64,000 nt of DNA from Oligoflexia bacterium. GTDB taxonomy: Bacteria > Bdellovibrionota > Bacteriovoracia > Bacteriovoracales > Bacteriovoracaceae. The stretch covers positions 62,001 through 126,000 of the forward strand of contig JADGAN010000005.1 in assembly GCA_015231955.1 (NCBI GenBank), given 5' to 3'. Within the stretch, counting starts at the first letter, position 1; each line of letters opens with the position of its first letter. Position numbers and translations under genes: made by a program. Under the pieces are notes generated by a model. It was not told the DNA's origin. It saw only the letters and a program-made list of their open reading frames with translations, and made no database searches. Shown here piece by piece: positions 9,850 through 19,175 of the stretch.

Positions 9850-11126
9850 AAATTCTCCTCTTAGGTTCTGGCGGACGAGAACACGCTCTCTATTGGAAGT
9901 TATCCCAAGAAGATAACCTGGTCTTTACTGCTCCTGGAAATGCCGGCATCCCTTCCAGCATCAATGTGGATTGGTTTAACTTTAGCGCCATCCTAGAGTA
10001 TATCCAGCACAACAATATTGATCTAGTCATTAGCGGCCCAGAAGGACCGCTTGCCTCTGGCATGGGAAATTTTTTACGGCCCCACAATATTCCCTTCTTT
10101 GGCCCCGATCAAGAGGGAGCACAGTTGGAGAGTTCTAAAATTTGGGCAAAAAAATTCATGAGTCGTAATGGCGTACAAACTGCCCGCTTTTGGAGTTTTG
10201 TTGATGGTGATTTTGAAGCAGCATCATCACTACTACGTGAGCTTAAAGGAAATTGTGTTGTGAAATATGATGGGCTTGCCTGTGGCAAAGGAGTCTTTGT
10301 TTGTAGCTCTATGAGCGATGCAGAGACTGCTTTACACGCTATGGATAACCTCTCGAAAAAATATTCGCACTCGCACTCTCCCTATCAAAGCCCAGCATTT
10401 TTGATTGAGGAAAAGATTAGTGGCATTGAACTTTCTATTACCATCATTACCGATGGTAAAAATTATCAAATGCTACTTCCGACTCAAGATCACAAAACTC
10501 TTTGTGAATCCAATGTCGGCCCAAACACCGGAGGGATGGGAGCAATTGGGCCACTGCCTTTGCTCACTCCCCAAATTTATCAAGAGATTATCTCACAAAT
10601 CGTGGAGCCAACCATTATAGGCCTTAACTCCGAAAATATCGTCTACAAAGGCTTTCTCTACTTTGGAGTCATGTTAACCAAAAATGGCCCATACCTGCTT
10701 GAATACAATGTGCGTTTAGGCGATCCTGAAGCAGAGGTGATTATTCCTGCAATGAAAGGAAAATTGACTCCGTTGATTCTTAATGCCCTTCAGGGAAAAC
10801 TGGAGAATCACTCTCACTATGAATCGCTCTTCTCCTCTCGCACCTATATCAATGTGGTCTTTGCATCCGACGGTTATCCTAGCGAAAATCTCCTATTAAA
10901 TCACGAGATCAAAGGATTAAAAGATCTGGCACCAACAACAAATCTCTTCTTTTCTGGAGTAAAATCCATCAACGATAAATTTTATAATCATAGTGGTCGC
11001 GTGCTTAGTATTACCTGTGAAGGAGAAACTCCAGAAGCAGCAATCAATCACGTTTACCAAGAGTGCGAACGCATCTCTTTTAAAGGAATGCACTTTCGTC
11101 GTGATATTGGAAAATATATCCAATGA
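9846..11126 (+). CDS. purD: Phosphoribosylamine-glycine ligase (GAR synthetase)
   Basis: A 426-residue ATP-grasp ligase joining phosphoribosylamine and glycine. It opens with MKILLLGSGGREHALYWKL, the normal PurD N-terminus. Typical segments follow: ISGPEGPLASG, VKYDGLACGKGVFV, the LPTQDHKT and GPNTGGMGAIGPLP stretch, and YLLEYNVRLGDPEAEV near the end of the ATP-grasp fold. The ATG at 9846 is preferred to one three codons earlier because AAGGAG sits at the right distance and the start overlaps purB as ATGA. The stop overlaps purN the same way. A short Ser-His repeat (YSHSHSPY) near residue 177 is encoded by a small tandem repeat. Confidence 0.96.
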   Translation: MKILLLGSGGREHALYWKLSQEDNLVFTAPGNAGIPSSINVDWFNFSAILEYIQHNNIDLVISGPEGPLASGMGNFLRPHNIPFFGPDQEGAQLESSKIWAKKFMSRNGVQTARFWSFVDGDFEAASSLLRELKGNCVVKYDGLACGKGVFVCSSMSDAETALHAMDNLSKKYSHSHSPYQSPAFLIEEKISGIELSITIITDGKNYQMLLPTQDHKTLCESNVGPNTGGMGAIGPLPLLTPQIYQEIISQIVEPTIIGLNSENIVYKGFLYFGVMLTKNGPYLLEYNVRLGDPEAEVIIPAMKGKLTPLILNALQGKLENHSHYESLFSSRTYINVVFASDGYPSENLLLNHEIKGLKDLAPTTNLFFSGVKSINDKFYNHSGRVLSITCEGETPEAAINHVYQECERISFKGMHFRRDIGKYIQ

Positions 11127-11749
11127 AAAACAAAACTAAAATCAAAATCAAAATTGTCATTTTGATTTCCGGATCAGGATCAAATTTAAAATCGATTCTA
11201 AGTGAGCAACAACACCCCAAAGGTTGCCTTTATGATCTTTGTGATACTCTTCTGGTCATTGGAGATCGCGTCGAGTCTCTTCCTGGAATTGAAATTGCCC
11301 GCTCCTTTGGCGTTAAGACCTCTTTGGTATTGAGAAAAAATTTTAAAACTAAAATCGCCTTTGAAGAAGAGCTGCTTGCACAAATTCTTCCTCTTCACCC
11401 TCACTATATCATCCTTGCAGGTTTTATGAGCATTCTAGGCAAAACCATGCTCACCCCCTTCAAAGAAAAGATCATCAACATTCATCCTGCTGATACTAAA
11501 CTCTACCAAGGGCCTCATGGTTATGAATGGGCCTATAAAAATGCACTCTCTTCAACAAAAATCACCGTTCACTATGTGGATGAAGGAATCGATACCGGCC
11601 CTATCATTGCACAACACACGGTCGCTCTCCCCCATATTGAGTCACTTTCACTCGCTCAAGTGATCGCTCTGGGAAAAGAGCAAGAAAATAAATTTTATCC
11701 ACAAGTAATCTCTAATCTCTTTAAGGAATCTAAACTATGTGTGGCATAA
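11123..11749 (+). CDS. purN: Phosphoribosylglycinamide formyltransferase
   Basis: A 208-residue formyl-THF-dependent GAR transformylase. The phosphate loop ISGSGSNLKSIL is at the N-terminus, the active-site NIHPA motif is near residue 120, and DEGIDTGPI supplies the catalytic aspartate region. An unusual lysine-rich start (KNKTKIKIKI) precedes the first strand; the DNA there is a run of AAAAYY-like hexamers (11132-11155), apparently slippage-derived. ATGA overlap with purD upstream and a 13-nt overlap with purF downstream place it inside the operon. Having PurN means the third step is folate dependent; no purT is seen. Confidence 0.93.
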   Translation: MKNKTKIKIKIVILISGSGSNLKSILSEQQHPKGCLYDLCDTLLVIGDRVESLPGIEIARSFGVKTSLVLRKNFKTKIAFEEELLAQILPLHPHYIILAGFMSILGKTMLTPFKEKIINIHPADTKLYQGPHGYEWAYKNALSSTKITVHYVDEGIDTGPIIAQHTVALPHIESLSLAQVIALGKEQENKFYPQVISNLFKESKLCVA

Positions 11750-13224
11750 TTGGCATCTATGGATCAAAACATATTAACGTCAATACCATGTTAATTGATG
11801 GATTAAACACCATTCAACATCGCGGTCAAGACTCCGCAGGCATTGTAACTTTTAATAAAACTTTTCACGTGCGTAAAGGGGAAGGATTAGTCAATCATGT
11901 CTTTAAAAATAGATCGCTCGAACGTATCTCACCCAATGCCTATATTGGACTAGGGCACGTTCGTTACTCAACCATTGGAGTTCCTAGTGAATTAAATGCC
12001 CAACCACTCACTGTTAGTTATCCTCATGGAGTGGCCATGGTTCACAATGGAAATGTCATCAATGTACAAGAGTTAAAACAGATCATCAGTGAAAAAAATC
12101 ATCGCCTGATCACTACAGAAAATGATGTAGAGTTAATTTTACACATCCTCTCTTCTGAACTTGAAAAGAAGAATCTCAATGCACCCTCTCCTGAGGATAT
12201 CTTTGAATCACTCTTTGCCACCCAACAACTGGTTCAAGGTGCCTACTCTGCGCTAGCAATCATTGCCAATGTTGGCCTGGTGGCCTTTACCGATCCTCAT
12301 GGCATTCGCCCTATCGTCTTTGGCGAAAAATTAACCGACTCCGGCCCCATATATATTTTTGCCTCAGAGACCACCTCCTTTGATTACCTGGGTTTTAAAC
12401 GCATTCGCGATCTACTTCCAGGAGAGGCGATCTTTATCGATCAAAATTTACAAATCCATTCCAAATTACTAAAAAGTGAGTCCCCCAAATTTTGCATCTT
12501 TGAATATATCTATTTTGCTCGTGAAGACTCCATCCTTCAAAATCGCTCTGTTGCTATCGAACGCATGCGCATGGGAAAGGCCATGGCCCACAAGATACGT
12601 GCCTCTGGCATCACCCCCGATCTTATTATCGATGTTCCCTCCTCTGCTTACTTTTTTGCCGAGTCACTCGCGGATGAATTGGGCGTTCCCTATACACGCG
12701 GCTTTGCTAAAAATAATTTTCTTGGCCGAAGTTTTATCATGCCCTCACCTAAGCAGCGTTCCTCTGCAGTCAAACAAAAATTAAATCCCATTAAAGCACT
12801 GGTGAATGCAAAAAAAGTGGCCGTGGTCGACGACTCCATCGTGCGCGGAACCACCTCCAAACACATAGTAACCCTCCTCCGTGAAGCGGGTGCCAGCAAA
12901 GTTTATTTTATTTCTGCCTCACCTCCTATTAAATATCCCTGCATTTATGGTATCGACATGTCTACTAAAACGGAGTTAATCGCTTCCGACCATAATGAGG
13001 AGGAGATCGCGGCCCTCATTGGTGCCGACAAAGTGATCTATCAAAACCTTGAGGATCTTATGAACCTCTATCCCAAGGAGTTTGCCTGCTTTGCCTGCTT
13101 CAATGCCAACTATCCGACAAAAGTAACCGATGATATCTTCAGTGATATCGAACGCGACCGCTGCCACAATCAAACCCTACTGCAGCAACAACAACAACAG
13201 CAAGAGATAACCTATGAAGCATAA
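11737..13224 (+). CDS. purF: Amidophosphoribosyltransferase
   Basis: A 495-residue enzyme for the committed step from PRPP and glutamine to phosphoribosylamine. The protein starts MCGIIGIYG, so the catalytic cysteine follows the initiator methionine directly with no visible propeptide. The N-terminal Ntn glutaminase includes RGQDSAGI and GHVRYST. The PRPP loop VAVVDDSIVRGTTS lies near residue 365. Four cysteines at the positions used for the 4Fe-4S cluster in Bacillus-type PurF are visible: one in KFCIFEYIYFARED, one in KYPCIYGID and two in FACFACF. A poly-glutamine tail (LLQQQQQQQE) ends the protein and looks dispensable. It overlaps guaA by 11 nt. Confidence 0.95.
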   Translation: MCGIIGIYGSKHINVNTMLIDGLNTIQHRGQDSAGIVTFNKTFHVRKGEGLVNHVFKNRSLERISPNAYIGLGHVRYSTIGVPSELNAQPLTVSYPHGVAMVHNGNVINVQELKQIISEKNHRLITTENDVELILHILSSELEKKNLNAPSPEDIFESLFATQQLVQGAYSALAIIANVGLVAFTDPHGIRPIVFGEKLTDSGPIYIFASETTSFDYLGFKRIRDLLPGEAIFIDQNLQIHSKLLKSESPKFCIFEYIYFAREDSILQNRSVAIERMRMGKAMAHKIRASGITPDLIIDVPSSAYFFAESLADELGVPYTRGFAKNNFLGRSFIMPSPKQRSSAVKQKLNPIKALVNAKKVAVVDDSIVRGTTSKHIVTLLREAGASKVYFISASPPIKYPCIYGIDMSTKTELIASDHNEEEIAALIGADKVIYQNLEDLMNLYPKEFACFACFNANYPTKVTDDIFSDIERDRCHNQTLLQQQQQQQEITYEA

Positions 13225-15052
13225 TCTACTTTCTACCATTATCATTATCGATTTTGGCGGCCAATACACTCACCTGATTGCTAAGCGCATCCGCCTGCTC
13301 GGACTCTTCTCTAAAATTATTCCTCCCGAAGATTATGCACAAGAGTCGAAGTCATTAGGCCCGGCGCTTTTAGGGATCATCCTCTCCGGTGGACCAAAAT
13401 CGGTCTCTATAGAGGATAGCAGTGCACTCCCACTCTCGTCACTGCTAGAGCTGCAAGTTCCAATTCTGGGCATCTGCTTTGGCCATCAATTGCTCGCCCA
13501 TCTTTTTGGTGGCAAAGTAGAGCATCGTCACCGCTGCGAATATGGACAAACCTTCATCACTATCACCACTCCCAACGCCACTCTCTTTAAAGAGGTACCC
13601 ACCTCTACATACGTTTGGATGGGCCATAGCGATTCTGTGACTGAATTGCCTTCCAATGATTTTACCATCACCGCAACCTCTGCGGCCAATATCGTTGCTT
13701 ACGAACACAAAACCCGTCCTATCTTTGGAGTGCAATTTCATCCTGAAGTAACTCACTCTGAATGTGGAGCAACCCTCTTGCAAAATTTTGTTTCCCTCTG
13801 TAGTACGCAAAGGCAACTCAACTGGAATCCCCAAACAGCGCTAGAACTCATTATTCAAGAGATCAAGCAAAAAGTTGCAGATAAAAAAGTTATCCTCTTT
13901 ATCTCGGGTGGAGTGGACTCACTTGTTGCTTTAGCACTTTGTCGTCAAGCACTCTTTCCCGCACAAATTCTCCCTGTTCATATTGATACTGGACTAATGA
14001 GGAAAAATGAGTCTGCTGATGTCTGCAGCTTCCTTCACTCCATCGGTTGTCATAATTTAAAGCTGATCCAGGCGGAAGAGCATTTTCTTTTAGGCCTGCA
14101 AAAGCTAACCTCTCCCGAAGAGAAGAGAAAAATCATCGGCAAAATATTTGTTGATCTTTTCCACAACACCCTCCCTTGCGAGGGCGATTGGATGCTAGTT
14201 CAAGGAACCATCTATCCTGATGTTATTGAAAGTGGTCATAAGCATAATGGAAACTACAAAGCGCAAACCATCAAAACTCATCACAACCGTGTCGATGAAA
14301 TCCAAACCTTAAGTGCACAAGGGCGCCTGCTTGAACCCCTAAAAGATCTCTATAAAGATGAAGTTCGCGAAATTGGAAAACTCTTAAATCTCCCGCTATC
14401 ACTGCTAAATCGCCATCCCTTCCCAGGGCCTGGACTTGCAATCAGAGTTATCGCCACCGATAAAACGATCCTTCCGCCCTTTGAAAAAATCACCACCACT
14501 CTTGAATCCTCTTTTGAGGTCTCTATTCTTCCCTTTCAAAGTGTCGGTGTCCAAGGTGATGAGAGAACTTACCGCCGTCCCCTCCTTCTACAAAGCATAC
14601 ACCCCATTAAAGGACTCGATCTCCAAAAAGTTACCACCTTCGCCCACGATCTTTTAAATAAAAACCAGCAAGTCAACCGCGCCCTCTTGTCTCTGACTGG
14701 AAAAAATTTATCCTTAAAGCTACTTCCAACCTCGATTACTAAAAAGCAACTCGATCATCTTCGCGAGATTGATGCTTACATCCACTCTTTCTTGGAAACA
14801 AGTTCTCCTCTACACGCGGGCCTTTGGCAGATGCCCATCGCGGCCCTTCCCCTCTACAATGAGCAGATGGCACAGGCCTACGTCATGCGACCCATCTCTT
14901 CCGTTGACGGCATGACCGCAAATCTTTATGAATTCTCCATGGAGAAGCTCTCCAAACTTGCAATCACTCTATGCACCGATTTCGATTCAATTATTGCGGA
15001 GCTTTACTTAGACCTAACTTCTAAACCACCAGCAACCATTGAGTGGGAGTAA
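13214..15052 (+). CDS. guaA: GMP synthase (glutamine-hydrolysing), long eukaryotic-like type
   Basis: A 612-residue enzyme making GMP from XMP. The N-terminal class I glutaminase has GICFGHQ near residue 86 and FHPEVTHSE near 178. The ATP pyrophosphatase loop SGGVDS is near 231. It is some 90 residues longer than usual bacterial GuaA (about 520), and the extra length is in the C-terminal dimerisation part. Its downstream motifs IKTHHNRVDE, RHPFPGPGLAIRV, VGVQGDERTYR, QQVNRALL, GLWQMPIAALPLY and the ending LTSKPPATIEWE follow the order and spacing of human GMPS. It is the last gene of the purine operon, and a convergent gene ends 5 nt later. Confidence 0.94.
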   Translation: MKHNLLSTIIIIDFGGQYTHLIAKRIRLLGLFSKIIPPEDYAQESKSLGPALLGIILSGGPKSVSIEDSSALPLSSLLELQVPILGICFGHQLLAHLFGGKVEHRHRCEYGQTFITITTPNATLFKEVPTSTYVWMGHSDSVTELPSNDFTITATSAANIVAYEHKTRPIFGVQFHPEVTHSECGATLLQNFVSLCSTQRQLNWNPQTALELIIQEIKQKVADKKVILFISGGVDSLVALALCRQALFPAQILPVHIDTGLMRKNESADVCSFLHSIGCHNLKLIQAEEHFLLGLQKLTSPEEKRKIIGKIFVDLFHNTLPCEGDWMLVQGTIYPDVIESGHKHNGNYKAQTIKTHHNRVDEIQTLSAQGRLLEPLKDLYKDEVREIGKLLNLPLSLLNRHPFPGPGLAIRVIATDKTILPPFEKITTTLESSFEVSILPFQSVGVQGDERTYRRPLLLQSIHPIKGLDLQKVTTFAHDLLNKNQQVNRALLSLTGKNLSLKLLPTSITKKQLDHLREIDAYIHSFLETSSPLHAGLWQMPIAALPLYNEQMAQAYVMRPISSVDGMTANLYEFSMEKLSKLAITLCTDFDSIIAELYLDLTSKPPATIEWE

Positions 15053-15057
15053 CCTCT

Positions 15058-15747
15058 TCACAATGGGAAAGGCAAAAACTGAACCTTCTGCCCCAGTAAA
15101 AAATCCATAGTTATTTCAAATAAATGATGAGAGTGAGTAAAATCATGGAGCAGGATCGTCTCTGTTTCCTGTAAAGACTGATCCCAATGCTTTAGCAAAT
15201 GCGCTCGATATGCTTCTGGATTTTTGATTAATTTTGCTTGGTAATCACTCGTGTCCCAATCCCATTCGACATCGATATAAGACATCCCTTCATCTCTTTG
15301 CGAACAGAAAGGCAGGATCAAAGGTACAAATCCGTTTTCTTTTAAGAATATTTGAATTTGGAAAACTTTTTCCTCTTCTTCTATTGCAATCGCTTCCTGT
15401 AAATCTCCACCAGCACCACGATCGCCAAAAGGCAGGCGAATGACTTTTACCGGTCTTGGAACTTTTGCTTTTTGATAGCATTCCATAATCAGTGCTTCGG
15501 TTTTTACTATCTCCTCAAAACAAGAGGCCAAAGGCACTTTAGAAAAATAGGGGTGAGAATAGGAGTGGTTGCCGATTAAGAAACCTTGAGCGATCGCCTC
15601 AACAACATGTTGCTTGTAGGAGGCAATGAATTCACCTCTACAAAAAAAGAGGGCCGGGATCTTATGTTGTAATAAAAACTCTACTTTCTTGGGCATTACA
15701 ACTGAAGGCGCATCATCGATTGTAAGATAAATACTTTTAATAGGCAT
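15058..15747 (-). CDS. Polysaccharide deacetylase family protein
   Basis: A 229-residue NodB-homology protein. The metal-binding first motif appears as TIDDAP in the strand after MPIKSIYL (family TFDDGP), and the His pair as NHSYSHP near residue 80. VIRLPFGDRG fits the third NodB motif and LLHDFTHSH the last one. No signal peptide is seen, so it is probably cytoplasmic or exported by another route. The substrate is not evident; peptidoglycan or other N-acetylated glycans are typical for the family. It ends 5 nt from the convergent guaA stop. It lies 18 nt downstream of the SUI1-like gene and may be cotranscribed with it. Confidence 0.85.
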   Translation of the reverse strand: MPIKSIYLTIDDAPSVVMPKKVEFLLQHKIPALFFCRGEFIASYKQHVVEAIAQGFLIGNHSYSHPYFSKVPLASCFEEIVKTEALIMECYQKAKVPRPVKVIRLPFGDRGAGGDLQEAIAIEEEEKVFQIQIFLKENGFVPLILPFCSQRDEGMSYIDVEWDWDTSDYQAKLIKNPEAYRAHLLKHWDQSLQETETILLHDFTHSHHLFEITMDFLLGQKVQFLPFPL

Positions 15748-15765
15748 AAATTAAAATCCTCCCTA

Positions 15766-16131
15766 TTATTTTACTTTTATTCCATCCTTTTCAAGAGTGG
15801 CCCTGATCAGCTCTCTTTTATCTCCTTGAATTTCGATCAACCCTTCTTTCTCGGTTATCGCATAAGTTCCCCCCGAGCCACATTTTTTCTTCAAGCTCGC
15901 AGTCAGATTTTTTAAATAGAGCTCATTGCGTGGTAATTTTGCAATGACTGTAACTGTTTTCCCACCTCTTCCTTGTTTTTCAATTCGTAGGCCCACAGGC
16001 CCTTTGTAGCGAGTGGCATCCTCTTCCGGCATGCAATGACATTCACAAAGCAGCTCTTTGCACTTGGGACATTTTTGATTCACCAGAGGATCAGAGGAGT
16101 ACACTAGTCGTGCAGCTTTCTCTTTGACCAT
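15766..16131 (-). CDS. eIF1/SUI1-like translation factor (YciH family)
   Basis: A 121-residue protein with a C-terminal SUI1 fold: LRIEKQGRGGKTVTVIAKL, LKKKCGSGGTY and a final IQGDKRELIRATLEKDGI. These are the hallmarks of bacterial YciH and eukaryotic eIF1, which act on the small ribosomal subunit. The N-terminus has a cysteine cluster (CPKCKELLCECHC near residue 20) that could bind a metal. The ATG at 16131 is chosen; a TTG nine bases earlier overlaps the stop of the upstream ArfB-like gene. Its neighbour being another ribosome-associated factor supports a translation role. Confidence 0.85.
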   Translation of the reverse strand: MVKEKAARLVYSSDPLVNQKCPKCKELLCECHCMPEEDATRYKGPVGLRIEKQGRGGKTVTVIAKLPRNELYLKNLTASLKKKCGSGGTYAITEKEGLIEIQGDKRELIRATLEKDGIKVK

Positions 16132-16136
16132 TTTAT

Positions 16137-16547
16137 TCAAAGCACACCTCGGCGTAATTTTTTTTTATCAGAATCTTTCTTCTTGCTTTGAAGTCGCCTT
16201 TCAACCGCCCCTCGTTTGGGTTTTGTGGCCTTTCTCACTTTGGGTGCAACTGCAACCGAATCCAACAAAGCATGCAATTTAGCAATACAATCATCGATGT
16301 TAGCCTTTTGCGTGCGGTGCTTTTGACTCACGATTTGCACCATTCCCTCTAGAGAGACCATCTGCGAGTACCTGGCCTTAAAGCGTTCCTTTACTGCGCT
16401 CGAGCAAGAGGGCGAATGCTCTAAACTCCAATACAACGTTGCTTTAGAGTTCACTTTGTTAATGTTTTGGCCTCCGGCCCCTCCACTACGAGCAAAGGTA
16501 AAGCTAAATTCAGTAACAGGAATATCTATTTTGCTAAATTTCGACAT
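16137..16547 (-). CDS. arfB: ArfB-like peptidyl-tRNA hydrolase / class I release factor domain protein
   Basis: A 136-residue protein made of one release-factor catalytic domain. The GGQ motif is in FARSGGAGGQNINKVNSK near residue 25, followed by the conserved RHRTQ-like stretch (QKHRTQKANIDDC). It lacks the stop-codon recognition domain and ends in a basic tail (KKKDSDKKKLRRGVL) like that of ArfB/YaeJ, which inserts into the empty mRNA channel. The predicted role is rescue of ribosomes stalled without a stop codon. It is followed within a few bases by the SUI1-like gene and lies 16 nt downstream of the M13 peptidase gene. Confidence 0.88.
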   Translation of the reverse strand: MSKFSKIDIPVTEFSFTFARSGGAGGQNINKVNSKATLYWSLEHSPSCSSAVKERFKARYSQMVSLEGMVQIVSQKHRTQKANIDDCIAKLHALLDSVAVAPKVRKATKPKRGAVERRLQSKKKDSDKKKLRRGVL

Positions 16548-16563
16548 TATTCTCTATTCTCTC

Positions 16564-18654
16564 TTACCAAAGATTAGGGATGAGAAGAGTGGGGCGCCTC
16601 ATAGGATCGCCCTCTTTAACATCAAAGGCCTCAAAAAAATCGGGAATATTTGACAGTGTTCCCTTTACTCTAAATTTTGAAGGCGAGTGTGGATCGGTAT
16701 TAATTAATAATTTTAAATATTCATCACGATAATTTCCTCGCCACACTTGCGCAAAGGAGAGGAAAAAACGTTGCATCGGAGTAAGGCCATCAATCTTATT
16801 ACTCTCACTTTTCAGATTTGCTTTTAACGCCGCCAATGCAATGGTGAGTCCACCCAAATCGGCAATATTCTCTCCCAAAGTCAACTTGCCATTGATATGC
16901 AAATTATCAATAGGCACATACTCATTAAATTGTTGCTCAATGATATCAGTTTGTAGTGTAAAATTTTTCTCATCACTTGCAGTCCACCACTCCTTCATAT
17001 TTCCATCTGCATCGAAGTACCTTCCACTATCATCAAAACCGTGAATCATCTCATGGCCAATCACGGCCCCAATCCCCCCATAATTAACGGCATCATCAGC
17101 ATCGGCGAAGAAGAAAGGTGGTTGCATAATACCAGCAGGAAAGACAATCTCATTCATGGAAGGGTTGTAATAGGCATTGATCGTCGGCGGAGTCATTCCC
17201 CATTCGCTGCGATCCACAGGCTTTCCAATTTTCTCAACATCATGATTGAACTCAAACTGCATCGCCCGCAAAGCATTTAAAACATAAACACCACGATCGA
17301 TCTTAAGCGCGGAGTAATCACGCCACTTATCAGGATAACCCACCTTCACCGTAAAGGTATTCAATTTTTTTAAGGCCTGTTTTTTTGTCTCCTCACTCAT
17401 CCAAGAAAGAACTTGCACTCTCTCTCCAAAGGTGATCATAATCTGTGTAATCATCTCTTGGGCCCTTGCCTTGGCCTGCGGTGGAAAATATTTTTCCACA
17501 TAAATCTGCCCTAGCGCCTCTCCTAGCATCGCATCTGTTTTGGCCACAACCCGCTTCCACCTTGGCTTCATCTCTTTCCTACCGCTTAAAATTTTTCCAT
17601 TAAAATTAAAATCCTCCTCTACAAAAGCAGAGCTAAGATAAGCGGCGGTTGCATTGATCAAGTGCCAACGCAAATAGTTTTTCCACTCTGTCAAAGGGAC
17701 TGCTACCAGCATTTTATCCAGCTGCTTAAAAAATTCTGGAGTAGCAACATTGATCCCGATGCTTTCAGCATTTCCTAGTTGCACTCCTTTAAAAAAAGCA
17801 TCCCACGAAAAGTTAGGGGTAAGCGCACTAGCTTCCTCCATGCTCATTTTATGATAAATTTTCTCAGGATCACGCAAATCCTCCTGCTTCATCGACATTA
17901 AGGCCAGCTGGGTTTCCAAATCAATAATAGCACTAGCTGCTTTTTCTGCGGCCACGCGATCATCTCCAAGCAGCGTCAACATGCGTGCAATGTGAAGCTT
18001 ATACTGCTCACGAAGTTTCCGCGACTCTTCATCTGCCCTTAAATAATATTCACGCTCTGGCAATCCCAAGCCACCCTGATATAACTGGATAATCACATCG
18101 GTACTCTTTTTAAAATCTTGCCCACTCCCAAACTCAAAAGGCACTCTAATTCCCAACGTCTGTAAATGCGTGATTACCCTTCCTAACTCACTCACACTCG
18201 AGATGTTCATAATGGTCTTCATCTCATGATCTAGTGGACTTGCTCCCTGCTTTTCAATGGAATCAACATCCATCCCACTAAAATAGAAGTCACCAATTTT
18301 TTGTAGATTGCTCCTTCTCAACGCATCGGCAGCTTTGCCATTACCTTTACGCACAACTTTTTGATCCAACGAAGCACTCTTTAAAATATCCCACAAAGCA
18401 TGCAACACATTCTCATTAAGTTCATTAAAGCTCCCCCACGAACTTTGATCGCCAGGAATAGGATTATTCTTCATCCACCCACCATTGGCATACTGATAAA
18501 AATCCACACTCGGTTTCACACTAGTATCAAAATTTTTAGGATCAATAGGACTAGTGGCCGCCAAGGACTGCTTAATGGAAACAAACTGAATTATTGCTAC
18601 CACAATAGCGGCCATCACTACTCTGGTTGCCATCTTAAACCTTAAACCAAGCAT
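16564..18654 (-). CDS. M13 family zinc metallopeptidase (PepO/neprilysin-like), exported
   Basis: A 696-residue M13 peptidase. The zinc motif is HEMIH near residue 533 within AVIGHEMIHGFDDSGR. The third ligand region NIADLGGL follows about 60 residues later, and NAYYNPSMNEIVFPAGIMQPP is the usual substrate-binding segment. A signal peptide (MATRVVMAAIVVAIIQF... ending near SLAA) predicts export to the periplasm. The ATG at 18654 has an ideal AAGGAGG site six bases upstream, so it is preferred over an in-frame ATG 12 codons earlier. The C-terminus ends NLW without the cysteine found in animal neprilysin. Family assignment is firm; the substrate is unknown. Confidence 0.94.
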   Translation of the reverse strand: MLGLRFKMATRVVMAAIVVAIIQFVSIKQSLAATSPIDPKNFDTSVKPSVDFYQYANGGWMKNNPIPGDQSSWGSFNELNENVLHALWDILKSASLDQKVVRKGNGKAADALRRSNLQKIGDFYFSGMDVDSIEKQGASPLDHEMKTIMNISSVSELGRVITHLQTLGIRVPFEFGSGQDFKKSTDVIIQLYQGGLGLPEREYYLRADEESRKLREQYKLHIARMLTLLGDDRVAAEKAASAIIDLETQLALMSMKQEDLRDPEKIYHKMSMEEASALTPNFSWDAFFKGVQLGNAESIGINVATPEFFKQLDKMLVAVPLTEWKNYLRWHLINATAAYLSSAFVEEDFNFNGKILSGRKEMKPRWKRVVAKTDAMLGEALGQIYVEKYFPPQAKARAQEMITQIMITFGERVQVLSWMSEETKKQALKKLNTFTVKVGYPDKWRDYSALKIDRGVYVLNALRAMQFEFNHDVEKIGKPVDRSEWGMTPPTINAYYNPSMNEIVFPAGIMQPPFFFADADDAVNYGGIGAVIGHEMIHGFDDSGRYFDADGNMKEWWTASDEKNFTLQTDIIEQQFNEYVPIDNLHINGKLTLGENIADLGGLTIALAALKANLKSESNKIDGLTPMQRFFLSFAQVWRGNYRDEYLKLLINTDPHSPSKFRVKGTLSNIPDFFEAFDVKEGDPMRRPTLLIPNLW

Positions 18655-18782
18655 GCTTAACCTCCTTACTACCGAACTACCGATGAACATCTTCTTTAAT
18701 AATCTAAATTCGAAGTATATTTCTGCAACAGAAGAGAAGTCTACACAATTTTAGAAAGTTAAGCATAAAATAGCGCAAAAAT

Positions 18783-19154
18783 TTAATAAGGGTCACGCTC
18801 ATATTTCCAGATTCGCTTCTTAATCCCATTCGGAGTGAGCAGCGCAATTAAACGCGATATTCTTCTCATGTTGGAAAAAGCTCTCATGCTCCAGGGGAAG
18901 TGAGAGAGTAAAATTTTATTATCAAGCACATTGAAAAGATAATCTAAGATAAGTGCCAATGCCACAACATCGTCTAAAAGACCAAATATCGGAATCCAAT
19001 CGGGAATTAAATCAACAGGGGTGACCAAATAGACCAGAAGGGCCACAATCACGCTCTTATCTCTTTGAGGAATGCGTGTATCCGCAGCAACATCTTTAAT
19101 AAATTTTGTAAGCTTAGAAATAAATTTTTTAAACTTGGTTATGATACTTGTCAT
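18783..19154 (-). CDS. DUF1232 (YkvA-like) small membrane-associated protein
   Basis: A 123-residue protein with the DUF1232 signature: ALLVYLVTPVDLIPDWIPIFGLLDDVVALALIL. This is a hydrophobic hairpin with the conserved Pro-Asp-Leu-Ile-Pro core. The N-terminal 25 residues are lysine rich and amphipathic. Such proteins are widespread and have no established function. It sits 21 nt downstream of an exported coiled-coil protein gene on the same strand, so the two probably share a transcript. Confidence 0.85.
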   Translation of the reverse strand: MTSIITKFKKFISKLTKFIKDVAADTRIPQRDKSVIVALLVYLVTPVDLIPDWIPIFGLLDDVVALALILDYLFNVLDNKILLSHFPWSMRAFSNMRRISRLIALLTPNGIKKRIWKYERDPY

Positions 19155-19175
19155 ACACCAATCTCCTTTGCACTT

